Shown here: positions 50,701-60,651 of the stretch, piece by piece | How the letters are laid out: each line of letters starts with the position of its first letter | How positions within the stretch are numbered: position 1 is the first letter of the stretch | Assembly (NCBI GenBank): GCA_038049695.1 | Contig: CP142452.1 | Span: forward strand, 31,112,501-31,176,500 | Origin: Cinnamomum chago | Lineage: Eukaryota; Streptophyta; Magnoliopsida; Laurales; Lauraceae | Direction: 5' to 3' | Length of the DNA stretch: 64,000 nt | Position numbers and translations under genes: made by a program | Notes under the pieces: generated by a model | What the model was told of the DNA's origin: nothing | Seen by the model: the letters and a program-made list of their open reading frames with translations, nothing else | Database searches by the model: none

Positions 50701-51865
50701 CATAGTAAGTGTTCCCCTCCAAATCCATAATCTGAGCAATGAAAGACTGATTGTGCCTCTTCCTCATAAGCCGATAGAAGTACTTGGTATTACTATCCCC
50801 CAGATTCACAGCAAGATCTCTGGATCGCTGTTTATACATGCTTTCCTCCGCCTTTAAGATCTGATCCAAGTGGTATCTCGCCATCCTTTCATCCATTTGA
50901 AGGTTACTATTTGTCGGATCGCTCACCAAAGAACTTTGAATATTATTCAAATGGGCAGAAGCTTCTGCTAATCGAGTTGGAAGAGAGGCCTGGGTCCGTT
51001 TCCATTCAATGAGCTGGTGCTTGACTCTTCTGAGTTTTTGAACCACCCTATACAGAGGTGTGCCCCGGATTTCAGTATGCCAAGCATATGTAACTGTTTC
51101 AAAGAAACCAGGCAGCTTTGCCCAATAATTAAAGTACCGGAATGGAGCCTTAAAGTGTGCTTGCTCACGAGAGGAAATCAGCAATGGAGTATGATCAGAG
51201 AGACCTGGCATAAGAACCTCCCCTTGAAACAGATTCAGCTGTAGAAAAGCTGCATTCACCAAGACTCTATCCAGCCGACATTCAATTCTAGAATCTCCAA
51301 TACTAGAATTCGACCAAGTGAAAGGCTGTCCCTGGAGAGACAGATCAACCAGCCCTGCCTCTTGAATGCAATCATTGAATTCAATAAGACCAGCAGCCCG
51401 TGGGATGGAACCCCCAGATTTTTCATGAACCCAACGAACAGTATTAAAGTCCCCAGCCAGTAGCCATGGTTTAGAGATACTCCTGGATCGAGCAATGATG
51501 TAGTGCCAAAGGTCCCTTCGCTGCAGGTGGCTATTGTAACCATAGCACGCTGTGAGTTCAAACATCCCGCTTCTACAGACAACGTCACAGTGAATAGCTT
51601 GAGCAGTATGCTGAATAGTGTGGATAGTGATAACTCTTGGGTTCCATAGAATCCAAATTCTGGCTGAAGAACACTCAGCAATGTTTGATGTTTCAACCCA
51701 TCCATGCGGCAAGATTGTATTAGCAATATAGTACAGAGAGGATGGTTTAACTTTCGTTTCAAGGAGCACAAGTAAATCAAGCTTCAACTGAGATATTTTA
51801 TTCCTCAAGTCCAAGTGCATGGAGGGTCTGTTAAGACCTCTGACATTCCATATGATGTATCTCAT
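47786..51865 (-). CDS. LINE ORF2 protein: AP-type endonuclease and reverse transcriptase
   Basis: 1,359 aa, intact. It would nick chromosomal DNA and reverse-transcribe the element RNA at the nick (target-primed reverse transcription). The N-terminal endonuclease/exonuclease/phosphatase domain spans about 1-235, with WNVRGLN at 6-12, ETK at 36-38, GDFN at 138-141 and SDH at 223-225. The reverse transcriptase spans about 490-770: LDLAKAYDS at 582-590 (catalytic D583), RQGCPLSP at 641-648 and FADD at 687-690 (catalytic D689, D690). A zf-RVT-like region lies at about 1015-1105, with C1080, C1083, H1092 and C1097. The last ~150 residues (GWRL at 1221 on, IEAD at 1275-1278) resemble a very divergent RNase H-like fold; this is uncertain. 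The start ATG overlaps the ORF1 stop as ATGA, suggesting coupled translation. No frameshift or premature stop was seen. Confidence 0.95.
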   Translation of the reverse strand: MRYIIWNVRGLNRPSMHLDLRNKISQLKLDLLVLLETKVKPSSLYYIANTILPHGWVETSNIAECSSARIWILWNPRVITIHTIQHTAQAIHCDVVCRSGMFELTACYGYNSHLQRRDLWHYIIARSRSISKPWLLAGDFNTVRWVHEKSGGSIPRAAGLIEFNDCIQEAGLVDLSLQGQPFTWSNSSIGDSRIECRLDRVLVNAAFLQLNLFQGEVLMPGLSDHTPLLISSREQAHFKAPFRYFNYWAKLPGFFETVTYAWHTEIRGTPLYRVVQKLRRVKHQLIEWKRTQASLPTRLAEASAHLNNIQSSLVSDPTNSNLQMDERMARYHLDQILKAEESMYKQRSRDLAVNLGDSNTKYFYRLMRKRHNQSFIAQIMDLEGNTYYDSPGIAATFVSHFQHILAPPLESHLPDLTHVTPQAFVSEEEAHMLLRPVTIAEIEEAIKNANPNKAPGPDGFNAHFFKVCWPIIGKDVCDSIIDFFKHGSLLRQLKHTFIVLVPKSDDARSPDKFRPIALTNELYKIISRILLNRLKPVIAKLVSPMQSAFVPGRSIADNILLAQDLLHNFHLKKGLPRMCIKLDLAKAYDSVRWDFLEAALHALHFPAHFIKLLMECVTQAQFSVLVNGVSEGFFTGTRGLRQGCPLSPFLFTIVMEFFSLLMNQYAASHMIPSPFVKGHVTVSHLMFADDLIVFSKAIPSAAMNLKHFLDNFKLFTGLGVNWSKSAIFFANCGHDEELAVSSILNIPPAKLPIKYLGLPLSSKRLTFNDCQPLLAKIQNRLAGWKAKALSYAGRVELIKSTLSSFHLYWASVYLLPQATLHALDRQLRDFFWNCWSSAYIHPIAWDSICQPVAMGGLGIRSISGTSKAALLRQVWQIILNKNTCWNLWVQARYLRGSSFWDVPIPRQASWGWKSILHFRPLAKNHIKFLIGNGHITKFWTDPWLNGGRLKDCYGDRAIYDMGLGADVYVRHFIVDGSWRFPTPTSNSLMEIFQLVPTEVEPCNAFEDEVVWTLEDNGKFTFKSAYAMVFNLTDQGLTWPSLIWFKGCIKKHSLCSWMFLKRRLKTKEFLLQRHVQCDSNCVLCSATWESDSHLMLQCPFSKSVWSLLLSKLNLTPAECMSPMDLMQSVHSQLPQCSNDVQTLGKLVVNAFIWYIWAERNGRIFRLKVNTIEMVAHQILHTVCRKILYLGLQLPENIAGHWNIPAEPHQSHSPSPLVVQNPGWRLSITTIDQRMVGILWKDVTCPIHAHIESALNYYSGVHSFMQLLHIQAHVVTIEADPLLTLSLADPSLSDWRVRFQMRKFHSFLTRFDHVHYSKLHHHTIRFSKVVSRTLGPSNIINGSDIMSLFATFARVVGISLN
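51862..51865 (-). promoter_or_regulatory. ATGA stop-start overlap between ORF1 and ORF2
   Basis: On the element strand the ORF2 ATG (51865-51863) shares two bases with the ORF1 TGA (51864-51862). Such overlaps are associated with termination-reinitiation of the downstream frame. The ORF2 ATG has G at -3 but A at +4, so a scanning ribosome would not strongly select it by itself. Confidence 0.85.
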
Positions 51866-53544
51866 GACAAACGAGATTTATGAGAAGCCCTGTCCTTAAT
51901 GACTACCCCAGAAGGACCCGGTTTATGTTTGCTGGTGCTTGGTATTTTCGGCAGGAGACTTTTATCCAATTGATGAATAGACGAGATATCTCGTTGCTGA
52001 CTAGAGGAGGATATAGCCAGAGTCTGGTGATGCACCGTAGTGTCCAAGGAACCCAACACTGTGGCAGTTGTGGAGACAATTTCTGCATCAGAGACATTAG
52101 AATCGCCCTCCAAATTTGATAGGCTGAGGAAGCTATTCGCTTGGATCGCCCCTCCATGTCCAGAGACTTGCTGCATCGCCATGCGGTGCTTTGGAGATGG
52201 TATCTTATCAGGTGACCGTTTACGTTTGACGATATTCCAGTCATCCCCTGGAGCACTCTGCTGCTGCTCTTCACCACGTTCACTTACTTGCTCCGGACCC
52301 TTCTCTTTAGTAACACAGAAATCTTCTACATGGTGGGATTCAGATTCTTTATCTTTAGTACTGCCCTTTGGAACCCACTTCTTTGTAGTTGGATTGGCAT
52401 CCTCCTTAAATGGGCATGCCTTGACACCATGATTAAAGGTGTTACAAGCTCTGCAAGGGTTAGGTCTCCAAGCGTACTCCACCCTTTGAGTAATTGTTTT
52501 ATCCTTGTATTTCATCCGAAGCTCGGTTGGATATTCTGCATCAATACCCACTTCAACACAAACACGAGCAAAGGCAAACCGGGTGCCTGCAGCAGTTGCA
52601 TGATCCATGCATATCGGGTTCCCAATGACACTAGCGATTTTGCTTAGAGCAGACGGTGTCCTGAAACAGAAATTCAGATTGGGCAGACGGACCCATATAG
52701 GAATAGTTTCCAGATCATGTCTACACATACTAACTTCCGCAGACCACCGTCGCAGAATGAGAGGGTGCCCATGAACAAACCAAGGGCCTTCATCAAGCAC
52801 TTGCTGGCCAAGATCATAAGATGTAAACTTGAACAAGAAAAAACCCTCTGCCATAGGAATTATGTCCACATCTTTATTCCTCCAAGCCTTGCCTAAGTAA
52901 TACTTCATATCAGGAAGAGAAGGGGTGGTGCCAATGAAATAACCAACTAGGGCATTCCCCCAGTTTTGAACAGCAGCCAAGGAATCCTCATCGTCAAACT
53001 CAATGTGATGGTCCGGATCTTTCGAAGGTTGATGGTGGAGTTTCAAAGTGCGTGGCTGATCTTGATGATTTTGAAAGAGGGAAGACCAGGCAGTCTTCCC
53101 AGTAACCCCAGCATTCAGATTTATATCATCCGCATGATCATCAGATGAAGCAGGAGACTGCATCTGCGAAGCATCGCCCCTCTCCTCAAACTCTACTGCA
53201 GACGGACTTTTATCCTTATGCAAGTCATAGGGGATGAGGGCGGTACGTGGATCAAAGGAGTCCACAGATGGAAAAGTAGATCCAGCACGTGGCGCATCAC
53301 CACCACTTGGAGATGGGAGTCCACGTGATGCATATCTAATGATGCCTACACGTACCTTGGCTTCTAGAATCATGTCATTGGGAATGGTAGGAGGAAGTGC
53401 ATATCCTTGCTTTTTCTCCAATATAGATCTGATGAGAGAAACTTTAGTCGAACGATCTACCGCATATTCAAGCATAAGCCTGATATGCTCTTTGAGCTTT
53501 TGGATTTGATCCTCCGAATGGTGAGGGTCCGTCCCACCCTCCAT
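51862..53544 (-). CDS. LINE ORF1 protein: DUF4283-like region and CCHC zinc knuckle
   Basis: 560 aa from the ATG at 53544. That codon has an ideal context (ACCATGG), whereas the reading frame extends only six codons further upstream to a TTG. ORF1 proteins of plant L1 elements bind element RNA and form the ribonucleoprotein. A DUF4283-like segment covers about 185-300 (W..ALVGYFIG near 195, GFFLFKF near 234, GPWF near 253, LILRRW near 262). A CCHC zinc knuckle follows at C364, C367, H372 and C377 (C-x2-C-x4-H-x4-C). The N-terminal ~180 residues and the C-terminal third are low in recognisable structure. A basic KRKR at about 440-443 could be a nuclear localisation signal. The frame ends in the ATGA overlap with ORF2. 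No disruption was seen. Confidence 0.93.
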   Translation of the reverse strand: MEGGTDPHHSEDQIQKLKEHIRLMLEYAVDRSTKVSLIRSILEKKQGYALPPTIPNDMILEAKVRVGIIRYASRGLPSPSGGDAPRAGSTFPSVDSFDPRTALIPYDLHKDKSPSAVEFEERGDASQMQSPASSDDHADDINLNAGVTGKTAWSSLFQNHQDQPRTLKLHHQPSKDPDHHIEFDDEDSLAAVQNWGNALVGYFIGTTPSLPDMKYYLGKAWRNKDVDIIPMAEGFFLFKFTSYDLGQQVLDEGPWFVHGHPLILRRWSAEVSMCRHDLETIPIWVRLPNLNFCFRTPSALSKIASVIGNPICMDHATAAGTRFAFARVCVEVGIDAEYPTELRMKYKDKTITQRVEYAWRPNPCRACNTFNHGVKACPFKEDANPTTKKWVPKGSTKDKESESHHVEDFCVTKEKGPEQVSERGEEQQQSAPGDDWNIVKRKRSPDKIPSPKHRMAMQQVSGHGGAIQANSFLSLSNLEGDSNVSDAEIVSTTATVLGSLDTTVHHQTLAISSSSQQRDISSIHQLDKSLLPKIPSTSKHKPGPSGVVIKDRASHKSRLS

Positions 53545-53590
53545 GGTAAAGAGAATGCACAAGCAGCGTGGAGAAGAAGATCGCCAGAGG
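53545..53590 (-). other. Unique part of LINE 5' UTR
   Basis: 46 bp between the ORF1 ATG and the tandem-repeat leader. It is pyrimidine-rich on the element strand and ends in the TTTACC that gives ORF1 its Kozak context. No upstream ATG was seen in this segment. Confidence 0.75.
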
Positions 53591-53912
53591 AGAGAAATAA
53601 AAAGGAACTAGAGAAATAAAAAGGAACTCAGAGAAATAAAAAGGAACTAGAGAAATAAAAAGGAACTAGAAATAAAAAGGAACTCAGAAATAAAAAGGAA
53701 CTAGAAATAAGGATAAAAAGGAACTAGAAATAAAAAGGAACTAGAAATAAAAAGGAACTCAGAAATAAAAAGGAACTAGAAATAAAAAGGAACTAGAAAT
53801 AAAAAGGAACTCAGAAATAAAAAGGAACTAGAAATAAAAAGGAACTAGAAATAAAAAGGAACTCAGAAATAAAAAGGAACTAGAAATAAAAAGGAACTAG
53901 AAATAAAAAGGA
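53591..53912 (-). repeat. Tandem-repeat leader at the LINE 5' end
   Basis: About 18 copies of a 17-19 bp unit. On the element strand the unit is AGTTCCTTTTTATTTCT. The copies nearest ORF1 are 19-20 bp (extra CT). The outer ones follow a 17+17+18 pattern that repeats as a 52-bp higher-order unit at least three times. One unit near 53708-53713 carries a small AGG insertion. The array abuts satellite directly at 53913, so it forms the element's extreme 5' end. It could be a repeated promoter, like the 5' monomers of mouse L1, or a product of replication slippage. Confidence 0.88.
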
Positions 53913-55316
53913 TTGTGCGCCCGGAGGCTCGTTTTCTAGGTTTTAAGCTAATGTTCTAACTTAAATCTACGTTCTAACTGTACGGCAATCCGGGACTCGT
54001 AATCTCGTTCCGTCAGTTCCTGCAAGTCATGAATGACTAGAGGCCCGTCTCGTCAAGTTTCAGGGGCAACGGAGCCCGTTTGCTCATTTTGGGCATATGG
54101 AGGCTTGTTTTCTAGGTTTTCAGTTAACGATCTAACTTAAACCTACGTTTCACATGTACGGAAAATCCGGGATTCAGAACCTCATTCCGTCAGTTCTTGC
54201 AAGTCATGAATGACTAGGTGTCCGTGCCCGTAAAGTTTCACGGGCAACGGAGCCAGTTAGCTCATTTTGGGCGCTTGGGGGCTTATTTTCTAGATTTAAG
54301 CTAGCGTTCTAACTTAGACCTACGTTTCAACTGTACGGACCATCCGGAATTCAGAATCTCGATCCGTCAGTTCCAACAAGTCATGAATGACTACGGACCC
54401 GTGCCCGTCAAGTTTCACGGGCAACGGAACCCGTTTGCTCATTAAGGGGTCTCGGAGGCTCGTTTTCTAGATTTAAAGCAAACGTTCTAACTTAAACCTA
54501 CGTTTCAACCGTACGGGCAATCCGGTAATCGAATTCTCGTTCTGTCAGTTCCTACAAGTCGTGAATGACTAGGAGCCCGTGCCCGTCAAGTTTCCCAGGC
54601 AACGGATCCCGTTTGCTTATTTTGGGCGCCCGGACTTTCGTTTTCTATGTTTTAAGCTAACATTCTAACTTAAACTTACGTTTCGACTGTACGTGCAATC
54701 CGGGATTCGGAATCTCGTTCCGTCAATTCCTGTAAGTCATGAATGACTAGGGGCCCGTGCCCGGCACGTTTCTAGGGCAATGAAGCCCGGTTTCTCATTT
54801 TGGGCGCTCGGAGGCTCGTTTTCTAGGTTTTAAGCTAACGTTCTAACCTAAACCTAGCTTCCAACTGTGCGGGCAATCCGGGATTCGGAATCCCGTTCCG
54901 TCAGTTCCAGTAAGCCATGAATGACAAGGGTCCTGTGCCCGTCAGGTTTCACGGTCAACAGATCCCGTTAGGTCATTTTGTGCCCCCGGAGGATCGTTTT
55001 CTAGGTTTTAAGCTAACGTTTTAACTTCAACCAACAAGTCAACTGTACGGGCAATCCGGGATTCGGAATCTCGTTCCGTCAATTCTTGTAAGTCATGAAT
55101 GACTAGGGGCCCGTGCCCGGCAAGTTTCTAGGGCAAAGAAGCCCGTTTTCTCATTTTGGGCGCTCGGAGGCTCGTTTTCTAGGTTTTAAAGCTAATGTTC
55201 TTACCTAAACCTACGTTTCAACTGTACGGCAATCCGGGATTTAGAATCTCCTTCTGTCAGTTCTTACAAGTCTTGAATGAGTAGGGGCCCGTGGCCGTCA
55301 AGTTTCACGGGCAACG
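53913..55316. repeat. 15-mer HOR interrupted by LINE, right part
   Basis: Resumes with TTGTGCGCCCGGAGG, exactly the continuation of the monomer broken at 47650, and carries the rest of the eight-monomer B half up to the GACCCCGTATG anchor at 55317. Confidence 0.92.
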
Positions 55317-57983
55317 GACCCCGTATGCTGATTTTGTGCGCCCGCAGACTCGTTTTCTAGGTTTTAAGCTAACGTTCTAACTTAAATCTACGTTCTAACT
55401 GTACGGCAATCCGGGACTCGTAATCTCGTTCCGTCAGTTCCTGCAAGTCATGAATGACTAGAGGCCCGTCTCGTCAAGTTTCAGGGGCAACGGAGCCCGT
55501 TTGCTCATTTTGGGCACATGGAGGCTTCTTTTCTAGGTTTTAAGTTAACGATCTAACTTAAACCTACGTTTCATATGTACGGAAAATCCAGGATTCGGAA
55601 CCTCATTCCGTCAGTTTTTGCATGTCATGAATGACTAGGTGTCCGTGCCCGTAAAGTTTCACGGGCAACGGAGCCAGTTAGCTCATTTTGGGCGCTTGTA
55701 GGCTTATTTTCTAGGTTTAAGCTAACGTTCTAACTTTTAAACCTACGTTTCAATTGTACGGACCATCCGGAATTTACAATCTCGATCCGTCATTTCCTAC
55801 AAGTCATGAATGACTACGGACCCGTGCCCGTCAAATTTCACAGGCAGCGGACCCCGTTTGCTCATTAAGGGGCCCCCGGAAGCTCGTTTTCTAGATTTAA
55901 AGCTTACGTTCTAACTTAAACCTATGTTCCAACCGTACGGGCAATCCGGTAATCGAATTCTCGTTCTGTCAGTTCCTGCAAGTCGTGAATGACTAGGAGC
56001 CCGTGCCCGTCAAGTCTCCTAAGAAACGGAGCCCGTTTGCTTATTTTGGGCGCCCGGACTTTCGTTTTCTATGTTTTAAGCTAACGTTCTAACTTAAACT
56101 TACGTTTCGACTGTACGTGCAATCCGGGATTCGAAATCTCGTTCCTTCAATTCCTGTAAGTCATGAATGACTAGGGGCCCGTGCCTGGCAAGTTTCTAGG
56201 GAAATGGAACCCGTTTTCTCATTTTGGGCGCTCGGAGGCTCGTTTTCTAGGTTTTAAGCTAACGTTCTAACCTAAACATAGCTTCCAGCTGTGCGGGCAA
56301 TCCGGGATTCGGAATCTCGTTCCGTCAGTTCCTGTGAGCCATGAAAGACTATGGTCCCATTCCCGTCAAGTTTCGAGGGCAACGGAGCCCGTTTTCTCAT
56401 TTTGGGCGCTCGGAGACTCATTTTTTAGGTTTTAAGATAATGTTCTAACCTAAAACTACGTTTCAACTGTACGGGCAATCCGGGATTTAGAATCTCGTTC
56501 TGTCAGTTCTTACAAGTCCTGAATGAGTAGGGGCCCGTGGCCGTCAAGTTTCACGGGCAACGGACCCTATCTGCTGATTTTGTGCGTCCGGAGGCTCGTT
56601 TTCTAGGTTTTAAGCTAACGTTGTAACTTAAATCTACGTTCTAACTGTACGGCAATCCGGGACTCGTAATCTCGTTCCGTCAGTTCCTACAAGTCATGAA
56701 TGACTAGAGGCCCGTTTCGTCAAGTTTCAGGGGCAACGGAGCCCGTTTGCTCATTTTGGGCACATGGAGGCTTGTTTTCTAGGTTTTGAGTTACCGATGT
56801 AACTTAAACCTACGTTTCATATGTACGGAAAATCCTGGATTCGGAACCTCGTTCCGTCAGTTCTTGCAAGTCATGAATGACTAGGTGTCCGTGCCCGTAA
56901 AGTTTCACGGGCAACGGAGCCAGTTAGCTCATTTTGGGCGCTTGGAGGCTTACTTTCTAGATTTAAGCTAACGTTCTAACGTAGACCTACGTTTCAACTG
57001 TACGGACCATCCGGAATTCAGAATCTCGATCCGTCAGTTCTAGCAAGTAATGAATGACTACGGACCCGTGCCCGTCAAATTTCACGGGCAACGGACCCCG
57101 TTTGCTCATTAAGGGGCCCCGGAGGCTCGTTTTCTAAATTTAAAGCAAACGTTCTAACTTAAACCTACGTTTCAACCGTACGGGCAATCCGGCAATCGAA
57201 TTCTCGTTCTGTCAGTTCGTACAAGTCGTGAATGACTAGGAGCCCGTGCCCGTCAAGTCTCCCAGGCAACGGAGCCCGTTTGCTTATTTTGGGCGCCCGG
57301 ACTTTCGTTTTCTATGTTTTAAGCTAACATTCTAACTTAAACTTACGTTTCGACTGTACGTGCAATCCGGGATTCGGAATCTCGTTCCGTCAATTCCTGT
57401 AAGTCATGAATGACTAGGGGCCCGTGCCCGGCAAGTTTCTAGGGCAATGAAGCCCGGTTTCTCATTTTGGGCGCTCGGAGGCTCGTTTTCTAGGTTTTAA
57501 GCTAACGTTCTAACCTAAACCTAGCTTCCAACTGTGCGGGCAATCCGGGATTCGGAATCCCGTTCCGTCAGTTCCAGTAAGCCATGAATGACAAGGGTCT
57601 TGTGCCCGTCAGGTTTCACGGTCAACAGATCCCGTTAGGTCATTTTGTGCCCCCGGAGGATCGTTTTCTAGGTTTTAAGCTAACGTTTTAACTTCAACCA
57701 ACGAGTCAACTGTACGGGCAATCCGGGATTCGGAATCTCGTTCCGTCAATTCTTGTAAGTCATGAATGACTAGGGGCCCGTGCCCGGCAAGTTTTTAGGG
57801 CAAAGAAGCCCGTTTTCTCATTTTGGGCGCTCGGAGGCTCGTTTTCTAGGTTTTAAAGCTAATGTTCTTACCTAAACCTACGTTTCAACTGTACGGCAAT
57901 CCGGGATTTAGAATCTCCTTCTGTCAGTTCTTACTAGTCCTGAATGAGTAGGGGCCCGTGGCCGTCAAGTTTCACGGGCAACG
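55317..57983. repeat. 15-mer HOR with C-type second half
   Basis: 2,667 bp. The second half starts at 56563 with GACCCTATCTG, the anchor otherwise found inside 23-mers, but without the dimer duplication. It could represent the form from which the 23-mer tail grew, or a product of exchange with one. Confidence 0.88.
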
Positions 57984-60651
57984 GACCCGTCTGCTGATTT
58001 TGTTTGACCGTAGGCTCGTTTTCTAGGTTTTAAGCTAACGTTCTAACTTAAATCTACGTTCTAACTGTACGGGCAATCCGGGACTCGTAATCTCGTTCCG
58101 TCAGTTCCTGCAAGTCATGAATGACTAGAGGCCCGTCTCGTCAAGTTTCAGGGGCAACGGAGCTCGTTTGCTCATTTTGGGTACATGGAGGCTTCTTTTC
58201 TAGGTTTTAAGTTAACGATCTAACTTAAACCTACGTTTCATATGTACGGAAAATCCAGGATTCGGAACCTCATTCCGTCAGTTTTTGCATGTCATGAATG
58301 ACTAGGTGTCCGTGCCCGTAAAGTTTCACGGGCAACGGAGCCAGTTAGCTCATTTTGGGCGCTTGTAGGCTTATTTTCTAGGTTTAAGCTAACGTTCTAA
58401 CTTTTAAACCTACGTTTCAATAGTACGGACCATCCGGAATTTACAATCTCGATCCGTCATTTCCTACAAGTCATGAATGACTACGGACCCGTGCCCGTCA
58501 AATTTCACAGGCAGCGGACCCCGTTTGCTCATTAAGGGGCCCCCGGAAGCTCGTTTTCTAGATTTAAAGCTTACGTTCTAACTTAAACCTATGTCCCAAC
58601 CGTACGGGCAATCCGGTAATCGAATTCTCGTTCTGTCAGTTCCTGCAAGTCGTGAATGACTAGGAGCCCGTGCCCGTCAAGTCTCCTAAGAAACGGAGCC
58701 CGTTTGCTTATTTTGGGCGCCCGGACTTTCGTTTTCTATGTTTTAAGCTAACGTTCTAACTTAAACTTACGTTTCGACTGTACGTGCAATCCGGGATTCG
58801 AAATCTCGTTCCTTCAATTCCTGTAAGTCATGAATGACTAGGGGCCCGTGCCTGGCAAGTTTCTAGGGAAATGGAACCCGTTTTCTCATTTTGGGCGCTC
58901 GGAGGCTCGTTTTCTAGGTTTTAAGCTAACGTTCTAACCTAAACATAGCTTCCAGCTGTGCGGGCAATCTGGGATTCGGAATCTCGTTCCGTCAGTTCCT
59001 GTGAGCCATGAAAGACTATGGTCCCATTCCCGTCAAGTTTCGAGGGCAACGGAGCCCGTTTTCTCATTTTGGGCGCTCGGAGACTCATTTTTTAGGTTTT
59101 AAGATAATGTTCTAACCTAAAACTACGTTTCAACTGTACGGGCAATCCGGGATTTAGAATCTCGTTCTGTCAGTTCTTACAAGTCCTGAATGAGTAGGGG
59201 CCCGTGGCCGTCAAGTTTCACGGGCAACGGACCCTGTCTGCTGATTTTGTGCGCCCGGAGGCTCGTTTTCTAGGTTTTAAGCTAATGTTCTAACTTAAAT
59301 CTACGTTCTAACTGTACGGCAATCCGGGACTCGTAATCTCGTTCCGTCAGTTCCTACAAGTCATGAATGACTAGAGGCCCGTCTCGTCAAGTTTCAGGGG
59401 CAACGGAGCCCGTTTGCTCATTTTGGGCATATGGAGGCTTGTTTTCTAGGTTTTCAGTTAACGATCTAACTTAAACCTACGTTTCACATGTACGGAAAAT
59501 CCGGGATTCAGAACCTCATTCCGTCAGTTCTTGCAAGTCATGAATGACTAGGTGTCCGTGCCCGTAAAGTTTCACGGGCAACGGAGCCAGTTAGCTCATT
59601 TTGGGCGCTTGGGGGCTTAGTTTCTAGATTTAAGCTAGCGTTCTAACTTAGACCTACGTTTCAACTGTACGGACCATCCGGAATTCAGAATCTCGATCCG
59701 TCAGTTCCAACAAGTCATGAATGACTACGGACCCGTGCCCGTCAAGTTTCACGGGCAACGGAACCCGTTTGCTCATTAAGGGGTCTCGGAGGCTCGTTTT
59801 CTAGATTTAAAGCAAACGTTCTAACTTAAACCTACGTTTCAACCGTACGGGCAATCCGGTAATCGAATTCTCGTTCTGTCAGTTCCTACAAGTCGTGAAT
59901 GACTAGGAGCCCGTACCCGTCAAGTTTCCCAGGCAACGGATCCCGTTTGCTAATTTTGGGCGCCCGGACTTTCGTTTTCTATGTTTTAAGCTAACATTCT
60001 AACTTAAACTTACGTTTCGACTGTACGTGCAATCCGGGATTCGGAATCTCGTTCCGTCAATTCCTGTAAGTCATGAATGACTAGGGGCCCGTGCCCGGCA
60101 CGTTTCTAGGGCAATGAAGCCCGGTTTCTCATTTTGGGCGCTCGGAGGCTCGTTTTCTAGGTTTTAAGCTAACGTTCTAACCTAAACCTAGCTTCCAACT
60201 GTGCGGGCAATCCGGGATTCGGAATCCCGTTCCGTCAGTTCCAGTAAGCCATGAATGACAAGGGTCCTGTGCCCGTCAGGTTTCACGGTCAACAGATCCC
60301 GTTAGGTCATTTTGTGCCCCCGGAGGATCGTTTTCTAGGTTTTAAGCTAACGTTTTAACTTCAACCAACGAGTCAACTGTACGGGCAATCCGGGATTCGG
60401 AATCTCGTTCCGTCAATTCTTGTAAGTCATGAATGACTAGGGGCCCGTGCCCGGCAAGTTTCTAGGGCAAAGAAGCCCGTTTTCTCATTTTGGGCGCTCG
60501 GAGGCTCGTTTTCTAGGTTTTAAAGCTAATGTTCTTACCTAAACCTACGTTTCAACTGTACGGGCAATCCGGGATTTAGAATCTCCTTCTGTCAGTTCTT
60601 ACAAGTCCTGAATGAGTAGGGGCCCGTGGCCGTCAAGTTTCACGGGCAACG
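57984..60651. repeat. 15-mer HOR, right flank
   Basis: 2,668 bp starting with the GACCCGTCTG anchor, B half at 59230. It is the same subtype as the 15-mers at 25960 and 34134. Confidence 0.9.

Larger units (their letters stand above)
47649..53912 (-). mobile_element. Full-length L1-type LINE, copy 1
   Basis: A non-LTR retrotransposon on the minus strand, about 6.26 kb, inserted inside a satellite monomer. From right to left it has a tandem-repeat 5' leader, ORF1 (RNA-binding protein), ORF2 (endonuclease/reverse transcriptase), a 110-bp 3' UTR and a poly(A) tract read as 27 T on the plus strand. No LTRs are present. Both ORFs are open and all key catalytic motifs I looked for are present, so the copy may be autonomous. 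The distance between satellite anchors 47634 and 55317, minus the usual half-HOR length, leaves about 6,262 bp of insert. The insertion therefore neither duplicated nor deleted target beyond 0-2 ambiguous T residues. The domain set points to an angiosperm L1 lineage. Confidence 0.96.

Noticed and set aside
53545..53562. ORF1 start six codons upstream of the ATG
   Set aside because: That upstream codon is TTG. The ATG at 53544 has an ACCATGG context and is the better start.
47906..53619. Many plus-strand and out-of-frame open frames of 60-174 codons across the LINE
   Set aside because: They are shadows of the two minus-strand LINE ORFs and have no motifs of their own.
47651..53912. LTR retrotransposon or integrated virus
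   Set aside because: There are no terminal repeats, integrase or protease. The endonuclease/RT order, poly(A) tail and 5' truncation of copy 2 are LINE features.
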